Assembly (NCBI GenBank): GCA_977017575.1
Contig: CDRNVI010000039.1
Location: 496,001 to 560,000, forward strand
Direction of reading: 5' to 3'
Source: Paramoeba atlantica
Lineage: Eukaryota; Discosea
Length of the DNA stretch: 64,000 nucleotides
Part shown: in pieces, positions 9,123-18,221 of the stretch
Layout: each line of letters starts with the position of its first letter
Position numbering within the stretch: position 1 is the first letter of the stretch
Notes under the pieces: model-generated
Databases searched by the model: none
Seen by the model: the letters and a program-made list of their open reading frames with translations, nothing else
Told to the model about the DNA's origin: nothing
Program-made: the position numbers and the translations under genes

Positions 9123-10340
9123 TTACAGACAGTAATCCAATAGATCTGTTGCGCTTCTATTATTTAGCCAAATGTTTAGTCCAATTTTTTCTATGTTTTT
9201 CGTGACTGGTGCAAGACCTTCGTGGATAGTCAGCGGTTCAAGCTGTCCGTCCACACGAACATTCGTCCAAAGCAGTGCAGTGCCTGTCGTTGGCCTAATC
9301 CGCAATCCCAGTCGAGGAAAAAATGTTTCTCCTCCGTCTTCTTTCTGTAAAGTGTTCAAATATACAAATATGGTAAACGTCCGACCTGGAGATGTCGAAG
9401 CGGAATCGTAAAAAAGGCGCCCATCGTCTAAGGTCGAATCATCATGATGACATTTATAATATTCACCTTTACGGTAGTGTACAATTTGTAGAGGCTCAAC
9501 GGCTTCCGTAGGTAGAGAAAATAGTCCAGACGCACGTTCCTCAATATTCCGAATAATTCCATTGAAAGCTTTAGGGATATGGAGAGAAGAAGATGTACGA
9601 TCGGAGGAGATGATTCCTTTTTCACCCACAGCAGACCTCTTCGTACATCCTTGGGGTAAAGTTTTTTTTTGCATTGAAAGAAGAATTTCAATCTCTTTCT
9701 GAGAAAGAAAGTTGTCAATTTTATAAAGATTGCATGCGTGGTTGGAAGCATAGTTATAACTGGTATGCACCGGGTGCAAAGTTCTACGACTTGAAATCGG
9801 CACGGTTATTGCCGGATAGTTGACGAATAATGCGTTGTACATGACATGTGATATCTGTGCTTTCAAATTGATATTTTTCCTGACACGATGAAACCTTACG
9901 TGCGAAACCCCCTGTGCGGACTCATGATGTGCGAAAGGGTGTGACCTGTTGACCAGGGATTTGGCCAATAGTTTGGGAAGAACTGCCGCGCGACACGCAT
10001 CTTGACACCAAGACACAATATGAGAATCATCATAATCTCCGAATCCGCAAGAAATAAGGGCCGGATTGCGAAAAACATCAAAAGTGTGATGTGTTGAATC
10101 AAAACGAGAAACTTTGGTAGTCGCACCCTGAGTATTCAGTTCAGTCATACCATTTTTCAGTTCGTCACTCATTAAGGAAGGAATTTCTGAGAATGTGTCA
10201 TGAATTGCGGGCCTCACTGAAGTATCAGTGTTATCTTCATAAAATTGCTGCCCAATGATACAAACGTCTCCTTGTTTGCTCCGCTTCGCTCCCGGCCTTC
10301 GCGGTGGCACCAGCCAGTATATGAACTCTGTGTGAAACAT
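9123..10340 (-). CDS. Prolyl 4-hydroxylase-like 2OG-Fe(II) dioxygenase
   Basis: A 405-residue protein. The C-terminal half (about 205-395) is a P4H-type double-stranded beta-helix: iron ligands His298 and Asp300 in YKCHHDDS, distal His373 in TIHEG, 2-oxoglutarate-binding Lys385 in KIGLNIW, and the structural GGETFFP and RPTTGTALLW segments. Such enzymes use oxygen and 2-oxoglutarate to hydroxylate prolines in secreted or cytosolic proteins. The first 200 residues have no recognisable domain, and no clear signal peptide or membrane anchor is seen, so location is open. ATG at 10340 is the first in frame. The 3' end is only 27 bp from the neighbouring MITE, so that element may supply the polyadenylation region. 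Confidence 0.88.
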   Translation of the reverse strand: MFHTEFIYWLVPPRRPGAKRSKQGDVCIIGQQFYEDNTDTSVRPAIHDTFSEIPSLMSDELKNGMTELNTQGATTKVSRFDSTHHTFDVFRNPALISCGFGDYDDSHIVSWCQDACRAAVLPKLLAKSLVNRSHPFAHHESAQGVSHVRFHRVRKNINLKAQISHVMYNALFVNYPAITVPISSRRTLHPVHTSYNYASNHACNLYKIDNFLSQKEIEILLSMQKKTLPQGCTKRSAVGEKGIISSDRTSSSLHIPKAFNGIIRNIEERASGLFSLPTEAVEPLQIVHYRKGEYYKCHHDDSTLDDGRLFYDSASTSPGRTFTIFVYLNTLQKEDGGETFFPRLGLRIRPTTGTALLWTNVRVDGQLEPLTIHEGLAPVTKNIEKIGLNIWLNNRSATDLLDYCL

Positions 10341-10860
10341 AAGGAATTGATGCTATGTATTCTCGGAAAAGTTTCGTGATATAATGCATCTATTGACAAA
10401 AATTCTCTAGCCTAACTTTCGCAAAGGCAAATTATAAAAATGCTTTGTAAGCCAAACCCTACATATCCCGCCTGGAAGCGTACTTGTATGAAGAAATGAG
10501 AAAATTTAGGATAAAATTGAAGATTGAATTGCCGCGCAAAATATTCATCATAGCGCTATGAAATAATACCCTCGAGGATACAGGGCCCCTGTATTAAATT
10601 CAGTTGGGTCAACTTGTTTTGCATCGAGGGCACTAGTGCCACGTGAGCCGGGAGCGCTGCGGTGACATTCGGTACAGCGTGATTTGGGTGCTACTTCAGC
10701 CGGCTTCCCAGAGTCATCGGTATCATTATCAAGCAATTGACACTGACTGTGATACCGATGGTTGCTCTTATTAGAAATAGAACTATTCTTTTCCTATGAC
10801 AGTGCGGATGAGAGTAGCGACCAGAGAGGCAGCTTGTAGTTCGCTGCAATTGAACCCACT
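10341..10860. other. gap with possible spliced exon
   Basis: A 520-bp stretch between the thioredoxin-like gene and P4H. On the minus strand about 10548-10795 encodes hydrophilic, protein-like sequence with a CTECH motif and the C terminus ALYPRGYYFIAL, but with no ATG. CACTGTCATAG near 10795 could be a splice acceptor. It may be a 3' exon of the thioredoxin-like gene or of a small unrecognised gene, though the simplest splice I tried does not enter this frame. Confidence 0.3.
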
Positions 10861-11367
10861 CTACTCTCGAGGACAAGCAGAAATGATAGCATGCAGATTA
10901 TTTTTTATGTCTTGAAGAAAAGCAGTCAGATTAGTGGCCCTTACTTCCCCACCAATTTGTTTAGATCCGCTGAATATTTGAACTGTAGGCGTGCCCTCAA
11001 CAAGTTGGTAATCACTTAACTTTCGATTCTGTGGATCTTTAATGTCAACACTATAAAAATGTACTGGAAGTTTTTCAATGAAAGAAATTTTCTCGGCTTC
11101 TTTGTACATTTCTGCCATACTAAGACATGGAAGACAATTTTTTTTCCAGAATTTTACAACTACTAACTCCCGCCGGTGCCTATGCAACACTTCCTGTAGC
11201 TGTTCATCTGCAAAGATAGGAGTTAATGCGGTTTTTTCCAGAAATCCATCTTCTTCGAATTTGGTAACGGCTTTCTCAAATCTCGTTCTAAACTCTTCTT
11301 TCGAGCAATCCGTAGGGATATTTTCATCGGCGAATATCCGCTTTAAAATGGTATACACATGTGTCAT
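10861..11367 (-). CDS. Thioredoxin-fold protein with CLPC site
   Basis: A 168-residue protein, larger than a classical thioredoxin because of an N-terminal helical region of about 55 residues. The thioredoxin fold follows: VVVKFWKKNCLPCLSM (active site C-x-x-C is CLPC in place of the usual CGPC), HFYSVDIKD, then EGTPTVQIF with the conserved cis-Pro. It probably acts as a dithiol/disulfide protein in the cytosol, since no targeting sequence is seen. The substitution of Gly-Pro by Leu-Pro alters redox potential in known thioredoxins, so a specialised or peroxiredoxin-linked role is possible. The open frame extends 12 bp upstream through GTG; ATG 11367 is chosen. Confidence 0.8.
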   Translation of the reverse strand: MTHVYTILKRIFADENIPTDCSKEEFRTRFEKAVTKFEEDGFLEKTALTPIFADEQLQEVLHRHRRELVVVKFWKKNCLPCLSMAEMYKEAEKISFIEKLPVHFYSVDIKDPQNRKLSDYQLVEGTPTVQIFSGSKQIGGEVRATNLTAFLQDIKNNLHAIISACPRE

Positions 11368-11667
11368 AGTAGATTCCACAGTAAATTTTATTTTCTAAAT
11401 AAACAGCTTGTTTTTTCATTCATTCTGTTTTGAGATTTGTCATGTACAACAAAGCAACCAGAAATGTGTTTCTGGTACTATTGGTCTATACTATTATAAT
11501 AAAACAATTCTTCTTTTTAATGTTTTCCAAGATTCGAAGATTTTGAGTTTGCTCTGGGTGGGCATTTTAAAAAGAAAGCATTCTTCACGCCCATTCTGTA
11601 TAGTACTCAAAAGTTTTGATAACGTACTCAATACGTTATTAAAATAAAACAATTCAACCCTGTACTT

Positions 11668-13002
11668 TTATGTTGGTAAATATTTTTTGAGCTTTTTTCT
11701 TTTCTTTACACTATCTTGAGTAGGACAACATAGAGTTTCTATGAAATGCTGCACATCTGTGTGCTGTTCTACTGATTGCAAACGATGAACACGCTTTAAA
11801 ATTGTAGATTTAATATCCTCCCAATAGGGACCGTAGCGACTTACAGCCGCCAGAACAGTAGCGTCAGACGGAGCTGCTAATTCACCAGCTGGGTGAATAT
11901 TGTCTATTTCCATAGATTTTTGATGCAAATTCATCCAGTTGAGTTCATTCATGATTTCTTGAGAATTCATAGCTTGCACTCGAGTACACAGCTCTAACGC
12001 CTCCACGCGTTGTTCGAGGCGTAACTCCAATATCTTCGTTATTCGTGTCATATACTTGATAACGCTGAGTCTGAGAGCCGATTCATCCTCGTTACCTGCC
12101 TCCTGGGTTTGTAACGCCTCTGCTGACCAGGAGAGGAAATGCTGTGTTCTCTGAGGTAAAATAATTCCACCTTTAGAGTTATTCAGTGTTTCAATCTTTA
12201 ATACAAAGCGTAATATTTTGTACAAAGAGTACAAGGACGGTTTTTGTGCGTGAACGCGACGAAAGCAGCTCATCGTGCGCGACAATAAAAAAGAAATGTT
12301 CTCTTTGCTCATAGTCCCCCAGCAATCCACCGCGGCGCGCCAATAGCGTTCAAGTTCTTCATCGTTTCGTATGATTGACAAATAGGCGAGTTGATGCTTT
12401 ACTGGGTCCACTTGAAAGAAATGCCGTAAAACGCGCTCCGTGTCCTGCAACTTTTCAGAAGTACCAGGAGCCTTACGACTCCTTCCAAAGTCTTCGTGAG
12501 ATGAAAACTTAAAATTGTCAACTGTTTCCCTTTCCGGAATTCGAGAAGGGTCCGATTTTTCCAGCTCTAAATACTCAATCAGTGGAGCGGAGTCAGAAGC
12601 TGAATATCTTCGCAAGAGATAAAATTTACGAAGCAAAAGATAGCGTATAACGGAAAGAATACTGTCACCATACGTTTTCTTATCCCTTTTAACATTTTTC
12701 TCATTCGAAAAAATTGATGACTGCGCAGAATTTGGCGTATCCTGCGCGAGATATTCGTTTTCTATTGTTTTGTCGCCCGCTGAACGCATGACTGGAAAAA
12801 TTCCTTCATCTACAAATTTACCTTCTAGGGAGTCATTTTTCTCATCGCAAAACCAGCCCGAGAGAAATGATGGATCTTTGTGGCGAAAGTGTAATTCTAA
12901 ATGTCGTGCGAGAAATGACATTCGAACCGGCAGAGCGCGTTTTTGATACGTTGGCCATTTTGCAAACCATTCGCTCGTGAGCTCTGCAAAATTATTAGCC
13001 AT
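11668..13002 (-). CDS. Conserved-looking protein of unknown function, 444 aa
   Basis: An uninterrupted 444-residue frame from ATG 13002. I do not recognise a family. It appears mostly alpha-helical, with an opening Trp/aromatic segment (SEWFAKWPTYQKRALPVR), a Ser/Asp-rich linker at about 80-190, a helical region with regularly spaced Leu (VLRHFFQVDPVKHQ to KIETLNN), and a short Lys-rich tail (KKRKKLKKYLPT) that could be a nuclear signal. No signal peptide or membrane segment is seen. Codon use and strand match the neighbours, which supports a real host gene. Confidence 0.65.
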   Translation of the reverse strand: MANNFAELTSEWFAKWPTYQKRALPVRMSFLARHLELHFRHKDPSFLSGWFCDEKNDSLEGKFVDEGIFPVMRSAGDKTIENEYLAQDTPNSAQSSIFSNEKNVKRDKKTYGDSILSVIRYLLLRKFYLLRRYSASDSAPLIEYLELEKSDPSRIPERETVDNFKFSSHEDFGRSRKAPGTSEKLQDTERVLRHFFQVDPVKHQLAYLSIIRNDEELERYWRAAVDCWGTMSKENISFLLSRTMSCFRRVHAQKPSLYSLYKILRFVLKIETLNNSKGGIILPQRTQHFLSWSAEALQTQEAGNEDESALRLSVIKYMTRITKILELRLEQRVEALELCTRVQAMNSQEIMNELNWMNLHQKSMEIDNIHPAGELAAPSDATVLAAVSRYGPYWEDIKSTILKRVHRLQSVEQHTDVQHFIETLCCPTQDSVKKRKKLKKYLPT

Positions 13003-13334
13003 ACAGTAGGTTTCGTATAAAGAGAATATATTTTTAATTTGACTTTAATAGGATAATATCAACATTTGCGTCGTCGGAGTAAAGATTAACCCCCAACAAA
13101 TAAGAAGCACCTAGGAAGTCCCCAACGCGGGTCTAGGAATTATTTCGCACCAAATTTCTCCCCTACATGTACATGGGCCTGATTAAAGACGAGAGGCAGT
13201 GACTGTAAGCAACTCCCGCAAAAGCCAGAAAAGGTTTTGGCTAATTCTTATAGGTCAAGTAGAAATCGTTGTGGTATACGAGTTGAGTCTCACACTTCAC
13301 AATCAAAGAGCTTTCCTTACTTAATGCTCTGTGT
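13003..13334. other. intergenic, no gene seen
   Basis: 332 bp. There is a small imperfect inverted repeat around 13110-13137 (CCTAGGAAGTCC and GGTCTAGG), but it does not fold as a tRNA and I see no coding frame. It presumably holds the 5' region of the 444-residue gene and the 3' end of the lipase-like gene. Confidence 0.4.
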
Positions 13335-14402
13335 TTATGATACGTTAGCAGAACCGTCATCTTCGTACTCTTCATAAGAAAGTGTAATATTCTCATCCGC
13401 GAGGTAATTATGATAGGCATCTAAAGAAAACGAGGGATCGGGCTTATGCAAACGCAGCACCTCCCCCACATGAATAAAAGACTTGCCTTCCGTATTTATA
13501 TCTGGCATCTCCACCAAAGGATCCCCTACTGCCACGACCCGAATCGAGTTCATGTACTCACGGTCTCTCTCATGTAGGGAAACGTATGCTTTCGGTGCAC
13601 CGAAAGTAATAACGTTCCGAATGGGGTAATCCTGCCCATGTAGCAGTCCGGCAAGAATACATGCCACGGCGCCGGTTTGACCATGGGCGACTATAAATGT
13701 CCCTCTTGTCCTGTGTAGCTCTGTCTCGCTAAGGAGGGCATGGAAGATACGTAGCGCTCTGCTGTATGCCTCAGCATGTGCCGCGGCACCTCTGAGATTC
13801 TCACATTCCAATGTTGCAACCAACTCGGGGTCATCCTCCCAAGGTAAAGTCGCACCCAGGTACAATGTTTGCTTTTCTAGCTCCTCATTGATGTCCAAAA
13901 CCAGCACTTCCGGTAATTTCAACAATTGAGTTTTTGTGCTGGCGTCAGCGGACTCATAGATATCCCGTGAGATATTGAAGAGACGGGCTATGTACGGCAT
14001 CATTGCCTTTTGCATTACTCGATTTTGACGCTCGGAAATTACTTCCGAGTCCTCATCCTTTCGCTGCTTTCTGTACGAGAGGAACTGAAGGTACATTACT
14101 ACACCTTGTAGTAAGTATTTCGTGTTCTGATCATTCCCATATCCTCGAAGAAGAGAGTGTATGGTGGACGTAAGAGCACGATGATTGGATGGTTCTCTCA
14201 AAATGAGATCCATTGCTTCACAGTACATTAGATTAACGTCAGTATTTTGTCCCGATTCTGACGCGATGCTTTTCATAAGAGAAAAATCCGTTTTCTTTCT
14301 TTGAACAAGGTTAAGCACACTTCCGCTAGTCTCGAACAGCTCGGTGCGGTCTAAGGCGTGTGCTAACCGTAATAAACGGCGATATGTAACCCTTGTCTGC
14401 AT
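13335..14402 (-). CDS. Lipase class 3-fold pseudoenzyme, LYR-like N terminus
   Basis: A 355-residue protein. The C-terminal half follows lipase class 3: the nucleophile elbow region TFIVAHGQTGA (235-245), VITFGAPKAYVS, the acid RVVAVGDPL (Asp294), FIHVGEVLRL, and the His in AYHNYL (His331). In active members the elbow reads GHSLGG; here Ser is replaced by Gly241 and the leading Gly by Ala, so ordinary Ser-Asp-His hydrolysis is not expected although Asp and His remain. The first 30 residues (TYRRLLRLAHALDR) resemble the LYR motif of small mitochondrial assembly proteins, but this is weaker. Residues 35-170 are helical and unassigned. Possible roles are lipid binding or scaffolding; this is inference. 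ATG 14402 is the first in frame. Confidence 0.72.
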   Translation of the reverse strand: MQTRVTYRRLLRLAHALDRTELFETSGSVLNLVQRKKTDFSLMKSIASESGQNTDVNLMYCEAMDLILREPSNHRALTSTIHSLLRGYGNDQNTKYLLQGVVMYLQFLSYRKQRKDEDSEVISERQNRVMQKAMMPYIARLFNISRDIYESADASTKTQLLKLPEVLVLDINEELEKQTLYLGATLPWEDDPELVATLECENLRGAAAHAEAYSRALRIFHALLSETELHRTRGTFIVAHGQTGAVACILAGLLHGQDYPIRNVITFGAPKAYVSLHERDREYMNSIRVVAVGDPLVEMPDINTEGKSFIHVGEVLRLHKPDPSFSLDAYHNYLADENITLSYEEYEDDGSANVS

Positions 14403-14667
14403 AAGGATATTACTAAAGACTACATATTACTACATTACACACGAATAAGCCAATTAACGAATAATCCAGATTACAAATATGCCACATTGTCGAAACGAAC
14501 ATCCAATCCTTACAAACATACTTGTAGTTAGTGCACAAATTTACATGTATTTTTGTTAACGCAGTTTCTTGTTAGTACTTGTTAGTATTTACTTGTTAGT
14601 ATTTGTTAATGTATTGGGTTTTTAAAAAATCTGAAATATTCGTTCCTGTTGCAACACCTATTCGTGC

Positions 14668-15672
14668 TCAATGTTTGATCCTATGGCGTTGTGACGCTGG
14701 AACTGCACTCAACGCATAGTTCACGCATGTGCATGAGGGAAACAACGAAAAATCTAATCTTGGTTCTGGGAAAAGATGTGGCCTCGGAATGATACCACAT
14801 AAATCTATGGTATAAAAATTTAGGGATTCAAGAAGAGATGATACCTCGCTAGGAGATATGAGTTTTTCGTATTGGTGAGTCCCTCGAGGAATAACACCCA
14901 GGACATTTTCGGCCATGAATATCGCAAGTACCCTAGAAAGAATCGTTCGATTAATCGTTGTAATAATAAGAGAACCAGTGTTACAATCTGCTGTGCTTGC
15001 TTCGGTTTGACACCTTTGTTTGGTTGCCTTATGTAGCGTGTCATCATTATCACGTACGAGCTTTGTGGCTAGAGTAAGAAGGTTGCGCACGTTTGCTGCG
15101 TGTTCAATCACTTCAGAAAGCAGAACAATATCAAATTGCTCCTGTATAGAAATTTTAATTACATTATCGTCCACTTTTTCGTGTTCTGATGAATCATCTA
15201 TGGTCGAGACTGGCCGCATCTGCTGAACAAATTCTTCAAGCGTTATACGGCTAAAGGTTAAGTCAGTGTGTAAGTCGGAGTGAACCTCTTGATATTGTTG
15301 TGCAGCCCGGATAGCGTTTTCGCACGGGTCGATTCCTGTCACCACTGCCCCGAGGCGTCTCATTGCTACGCTAAGAAGCCCACCGCCGCACCCGATGTCA
15401 AGAACTTTCTTGCCTCGCACAGATCCACCGGCGGCTTTCAATATGTACTCTACCCTTGCAGGATTCATCTGGTGCAACAAAGCGCAGGGACCTGTCCGAC
15501 TCCACCACTTGTCTTGCAAGAGGGAAAATTTTTCTACTTCCTCCTCGCAAACACTCGGTGAATCGTAAGGACTTGTCTTCAGCGAACGGACAGTAGATGA
15601 AAAAAACTTCAAAAAAGCCACATAAGTCCCCATTGAAGTCGAAAGAACCTTGTTTCGCATAAATCCTTTCAT
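14668..15672 (-). CDS. COQ3: Ubiquinone biosynthesis O-methyltransferase
   Basis: A 334-residue class I SAM methyltransferase. LLHQMNPARVEYI (66-77), the SAM site VLDIGCGGGLL (90-100), LSEVIEH and the C-terminal INRTILSRVLAIF with IPRGTHQYEKLI are diagnostic of the UbiG/COQ3 family, which carries out both O-methylations in ubiquinone synthesis on the mitochondrial inner membrane. The N terminus from ATG 15672 is rich in Lys, Arg, Ser and hydrophobic residues with few acids, fitting a mitochondrial presequence. A further open stretch to 15729 has only a TTG codon. A charged insert at about 160-185 and another near 220-240 make it longer than bacterial UbiG. Confidence 0.92.
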   Translation of the reverse strand: MKGFMRNKVLSTSMGTYVAFLKFFSSTVRSLKTSPYDSPSVCEEEVEKFSLLQDKWWSRTGPCALLHQMNPARVEYILKAAGGSVRGKKVLDIGCGGGLLSVAMRRLGAVVTGIDPCENAIRAAQQYQEVHSDLHTDLTFSRITLEEFVQQMRPVSTIDDSSEHEKVDDNVIKISIQEQFDIVLLSEVIEHAANVRNLLTLATKLVRDNDDTLHKATKQRCQTEASTADCNTGSLIITTINRTILSRVLAIFMAENVLGVIPRGTHQYEKLISPSEVSSLLESLNFYTIDLCGIIPRPHLFPEPRLDFSLFPSCTCVNYALSAVPASQRHRIKH

Positions 15673-15830
15673 TTTTCGAATTAAGTTGAGCCGCTCAGTT
15701 AAAGGTTTTGAGAAAAGTGTAATAAACAAAAGGTCAGTCTTAAAAGTCAGACGACATGCAGTCGTAATTTTAACATTATAAATCTAGATGCAATAGAGTA
15801 GGATGAAAAAATGTCGTTCAGATTAGAATG

Positions 15831-17588
15831 TTAAAAATCGATTCCGTTGATACTGTCAGAATCGCTCAAAATAGACGAATGAGATTCATTATCTCGTGAA
15901 CTTCGTGATGAAAGAATAGACACATCAGACCAAGACAAAACGTCGTCAGCCTGAAGATCAACCAAACCATCACCATTTTCATTTGTGTCACTCAGTGGAG
16001 GCAACGGAGGGGCGGAGGATGCTACCAAGGTGTCAGAAAACTTACTTGTAGATCCTTCTACCTCAGTTGAAAGCCCATAATTTATGTCAATGGATGGGAA
16101 TCTTATTTTCAAAAAGTTAACAAATTCATCACGAAGGTAGGCTCCAATAGTGCGCCGTGCAGCAGGCAGAACATACCCGTATTTCAGATTCATCTCCTGT
16201 GGAATTTGGGACAGTAAGATCTCTCGTACTCTCGTACAAGATAGCTCACCAACTACAACTTGCTTGTTGATGGCTTCCGCTGTCATATTACTTTCAAAAT
16301 ATTGGTCTAGGGTTTCAACTGCCAAGTCATCGTTCAGCATTGCGAAACTCGGCCGATTATCCTTTTCCACAGGAGTGTCTTGAAGAGCTATTTTGTTGAT
16401 AGGGCTCTGTAATACTTTGTGTTGATATGTAGTTTTTTTAGGCCGAACTTCAGCGGCAGCTCTATAATTCGGAAAAACTTTTCGAATGCTCCGAATAACA
16501 TCCCTTGATTGAGTAAAAGGAATAGGCTGCCATAGGGCGTTCTCATAGCGTTTGGTAGCGTCTCTAACGTCGTATCCGTGTCGTATGTAGCAAGTCCGAA
16601 ATGCAACCGGGCCCACTACCCGGTAGGCAACCAGTCCAATGTGCCGCAAGACAAATTTTCGTGCGGTTTCAGATGTCTGTACGCGCTGTAGGGATGATAA
16701 CGACCATATGGGTCGCTGGGAGAAATGTTTACGAAGATCAACAAGCCTTTCCCTTGCATCATCCGACATGTCACGTAGAACAGCTAGCTCCATGGGCGGA
16801 GCTTCCGAGGGTACTTCGTCAGAATAATCTTGAGGAGCTTCCCGACGTCTTTTTTCTTTTGAAGTCACCCACTCGGAGATCTGAATAACCTTCGTTGCCA
16901 TATTGTACGTATAATGTGGGAGTCGGGGTGCAGTTCTGTGCACAGGAACGTACCCTTTATTTTCATATCGGTAGGAATATGAAGTGCTACATGGCAGAAT
17001 CTGCTGGATAAATGAGTAGGGCTTTAAGTAGAGTGGTTCTTCATCCAGAGATGAAGTGAAATTCCGATAAGACACGATGCTTACATCTGAGCTTGACGCA
17101 GAGCGTTCAGAGACCTCCGGAGACTTGTTTGAAAGGTTTCGCGGTAAAAAGCTTAAGTCTGCACACTTCGCAAAGTACACCATCCCTTTCACAATTCCCC
17201 GAATTTTGAGATCTTCCACGATAGGGATACCTGTGAAAGCGCCATTTGAATGAGATTTACTCTTTTCTTTCTCTGCATTCGACAAGTCTCGGGGCTTTTT
17301 GCGCTTCACTTTTAGTCTGACCCATAAATGATTAGAGGAATACAGCTCTCCGAATACAACGGGTGACGTTGTACACCCATCAAAGTGCAATGGAATATTT
17401 TCTGACCCCGAAGAACAGGCTTTTATGAAGCACTCATTAATTGTGTGTGCGCCACCCAGCATATCCAACACCTTATCGCCCGATGCTTCGGAGACAGATC
17501 CAGGAAAATAGGCTAAGATATAATGCTGCGATGGAACTTCGCATTCTAGAAAATTTGTTGACTTGTCGCGTCCGGAAATATCTTCCAT
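15831..17588 (-). CDS. TFIIIC subunit, GTF3C5/Tfc1-like
   Basis: A 585-residue protein. The N terminus has YILAYFPGSVSE and LDMLGG, the opening of the triple-barrel domain of GTF3C5/Tfc1 (tau95). The middle holds the conserved DNA-binding-domain region: DLRKHFSQRPIWSLSSLQ, HIGLVAYRVVGPVAFRTCYI, RHGYDVRDATKRYE. The tail is Ser/Asp-rich and acidic, as in the family. TFIIIC recognises A and B boxes of tRNA genes to recruit TFIIIB and Pol III in the nucleus. A Ser/basic linker separates the two domains. Start ATG 17588 sits just ahead of the first conserved strand. Assignment rests on motif order and not on a search. Confidence 0.8.
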   Translation of the reverse strand: MEDISGRDKSTNFLECEVPSQHYILAYFPGSVSEASGDKVLDMLGGAHTINECFIKACSSGSENIPLHFDGCTTSPVVFGELYSSNHLWVRLKVKRKKPRDLSNAEKEKSKSHSNGAFTGIPIVEDLKIRGIVKGMVYFAKCADLSFLPRNLSNKSPEVSERSASSSDVSIVSYRNFTSSLDEEPLYLKPYSFIQQILPCSTSYSYRYENKGYVPVHRTAPRLPHYTYNMATKVIQISEWVTSKEKRRREAPQDYSDEVPSEAPPMELAVLRDMSDDARERLVDLRKHFSQRPIWSLSSLQRVQTSETARKFVLRHIGLVAYRVVGPVAFRTCYIRHGYDVRDATKRYENALWQPIPFTQSRDVIRSIRKVFPNYRAAAEVRPKKTTYQHKVLQSPINKIALQDTPVEKDNRPSFAMLNDDLAVETLDQYFESNMTAEAINKQVVVGELSCTRVREILLSQIPQEMNLKYGYVLPAARRTIGAYLRDEFVNFLKIRFPSIDINYGLSTEVEGSTSKFSDTLVASSAPPLPPLSDTNENGDGLVDLQADDVLSWSDVSILSSRSSRDNESHSSILSDSDSINGIDF

Positions 17589-18221
17589 TGCAATATCAAT
17601 GATACTTTTTTATGATAATCATAGAAAAGCTAAAGTGTTCATTATTTAGTGAATAGTGTGAAAGATTCGTGTGAAAGAAAAATTGAAAATTCTAAATATT
17701 TTGCAGAAAAAAACTTGAGTGACAAGAACAGAAATCACCCCCCCTGGTAATTTTGGTTCATCCGATTTAGCTCATTTATGTTGCAATCGCGAGATCTTGT
17801 TCCTTAGAAAAGAGCTTTGTCGCTATTTTTTCATGTTGAACCCCTTGCGGCCCCTGGCCGCGAAATACGTGATTTTTCAAGCTATTGCGGTATGGCGATA
17901 AAAAAAGAGAAAAACAAATTCTTTTTTTTAATTTTGAAGATGTCTAAAAATGGCGGAAACGTGCAAAGCTCAATTTTTTGAACGACAAAGTGGTGTCACA
18001 ATCCCCATAACTCCCTTCATGCCAGAAATAAAGGGGTGAACTATTCGTGTCCATAGGTTTATCTATTCCTGAAAAATCTCTGAAAGAAACAAAGCTTTCT
18101 TAAAATATTGACAGGTCCTGTAAGTCGGTACCCAAATTTTATGAAAAGAGACGAGAAATAATTATAAGCGTGTGGGTTCATTAGATTGGAACCCAGATCT
18201 TTTTACATGCAGTATTTACTT
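17589..18221. other. intergenic, nothing recognised
   Basis: 633 bp between DDX47 and the TFIIIC gene. It contains a short GC hairpin (GCGGCCCCTGGCCGC near 17848-17862) and homopolymer A and T tracts. Open frames are at most 60 codons and unconvincing. The C-run near 17738-17745 recalls the C-rich transposon ends elsewhere in the window, but I find no matching second end. Confidence 0.4.
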
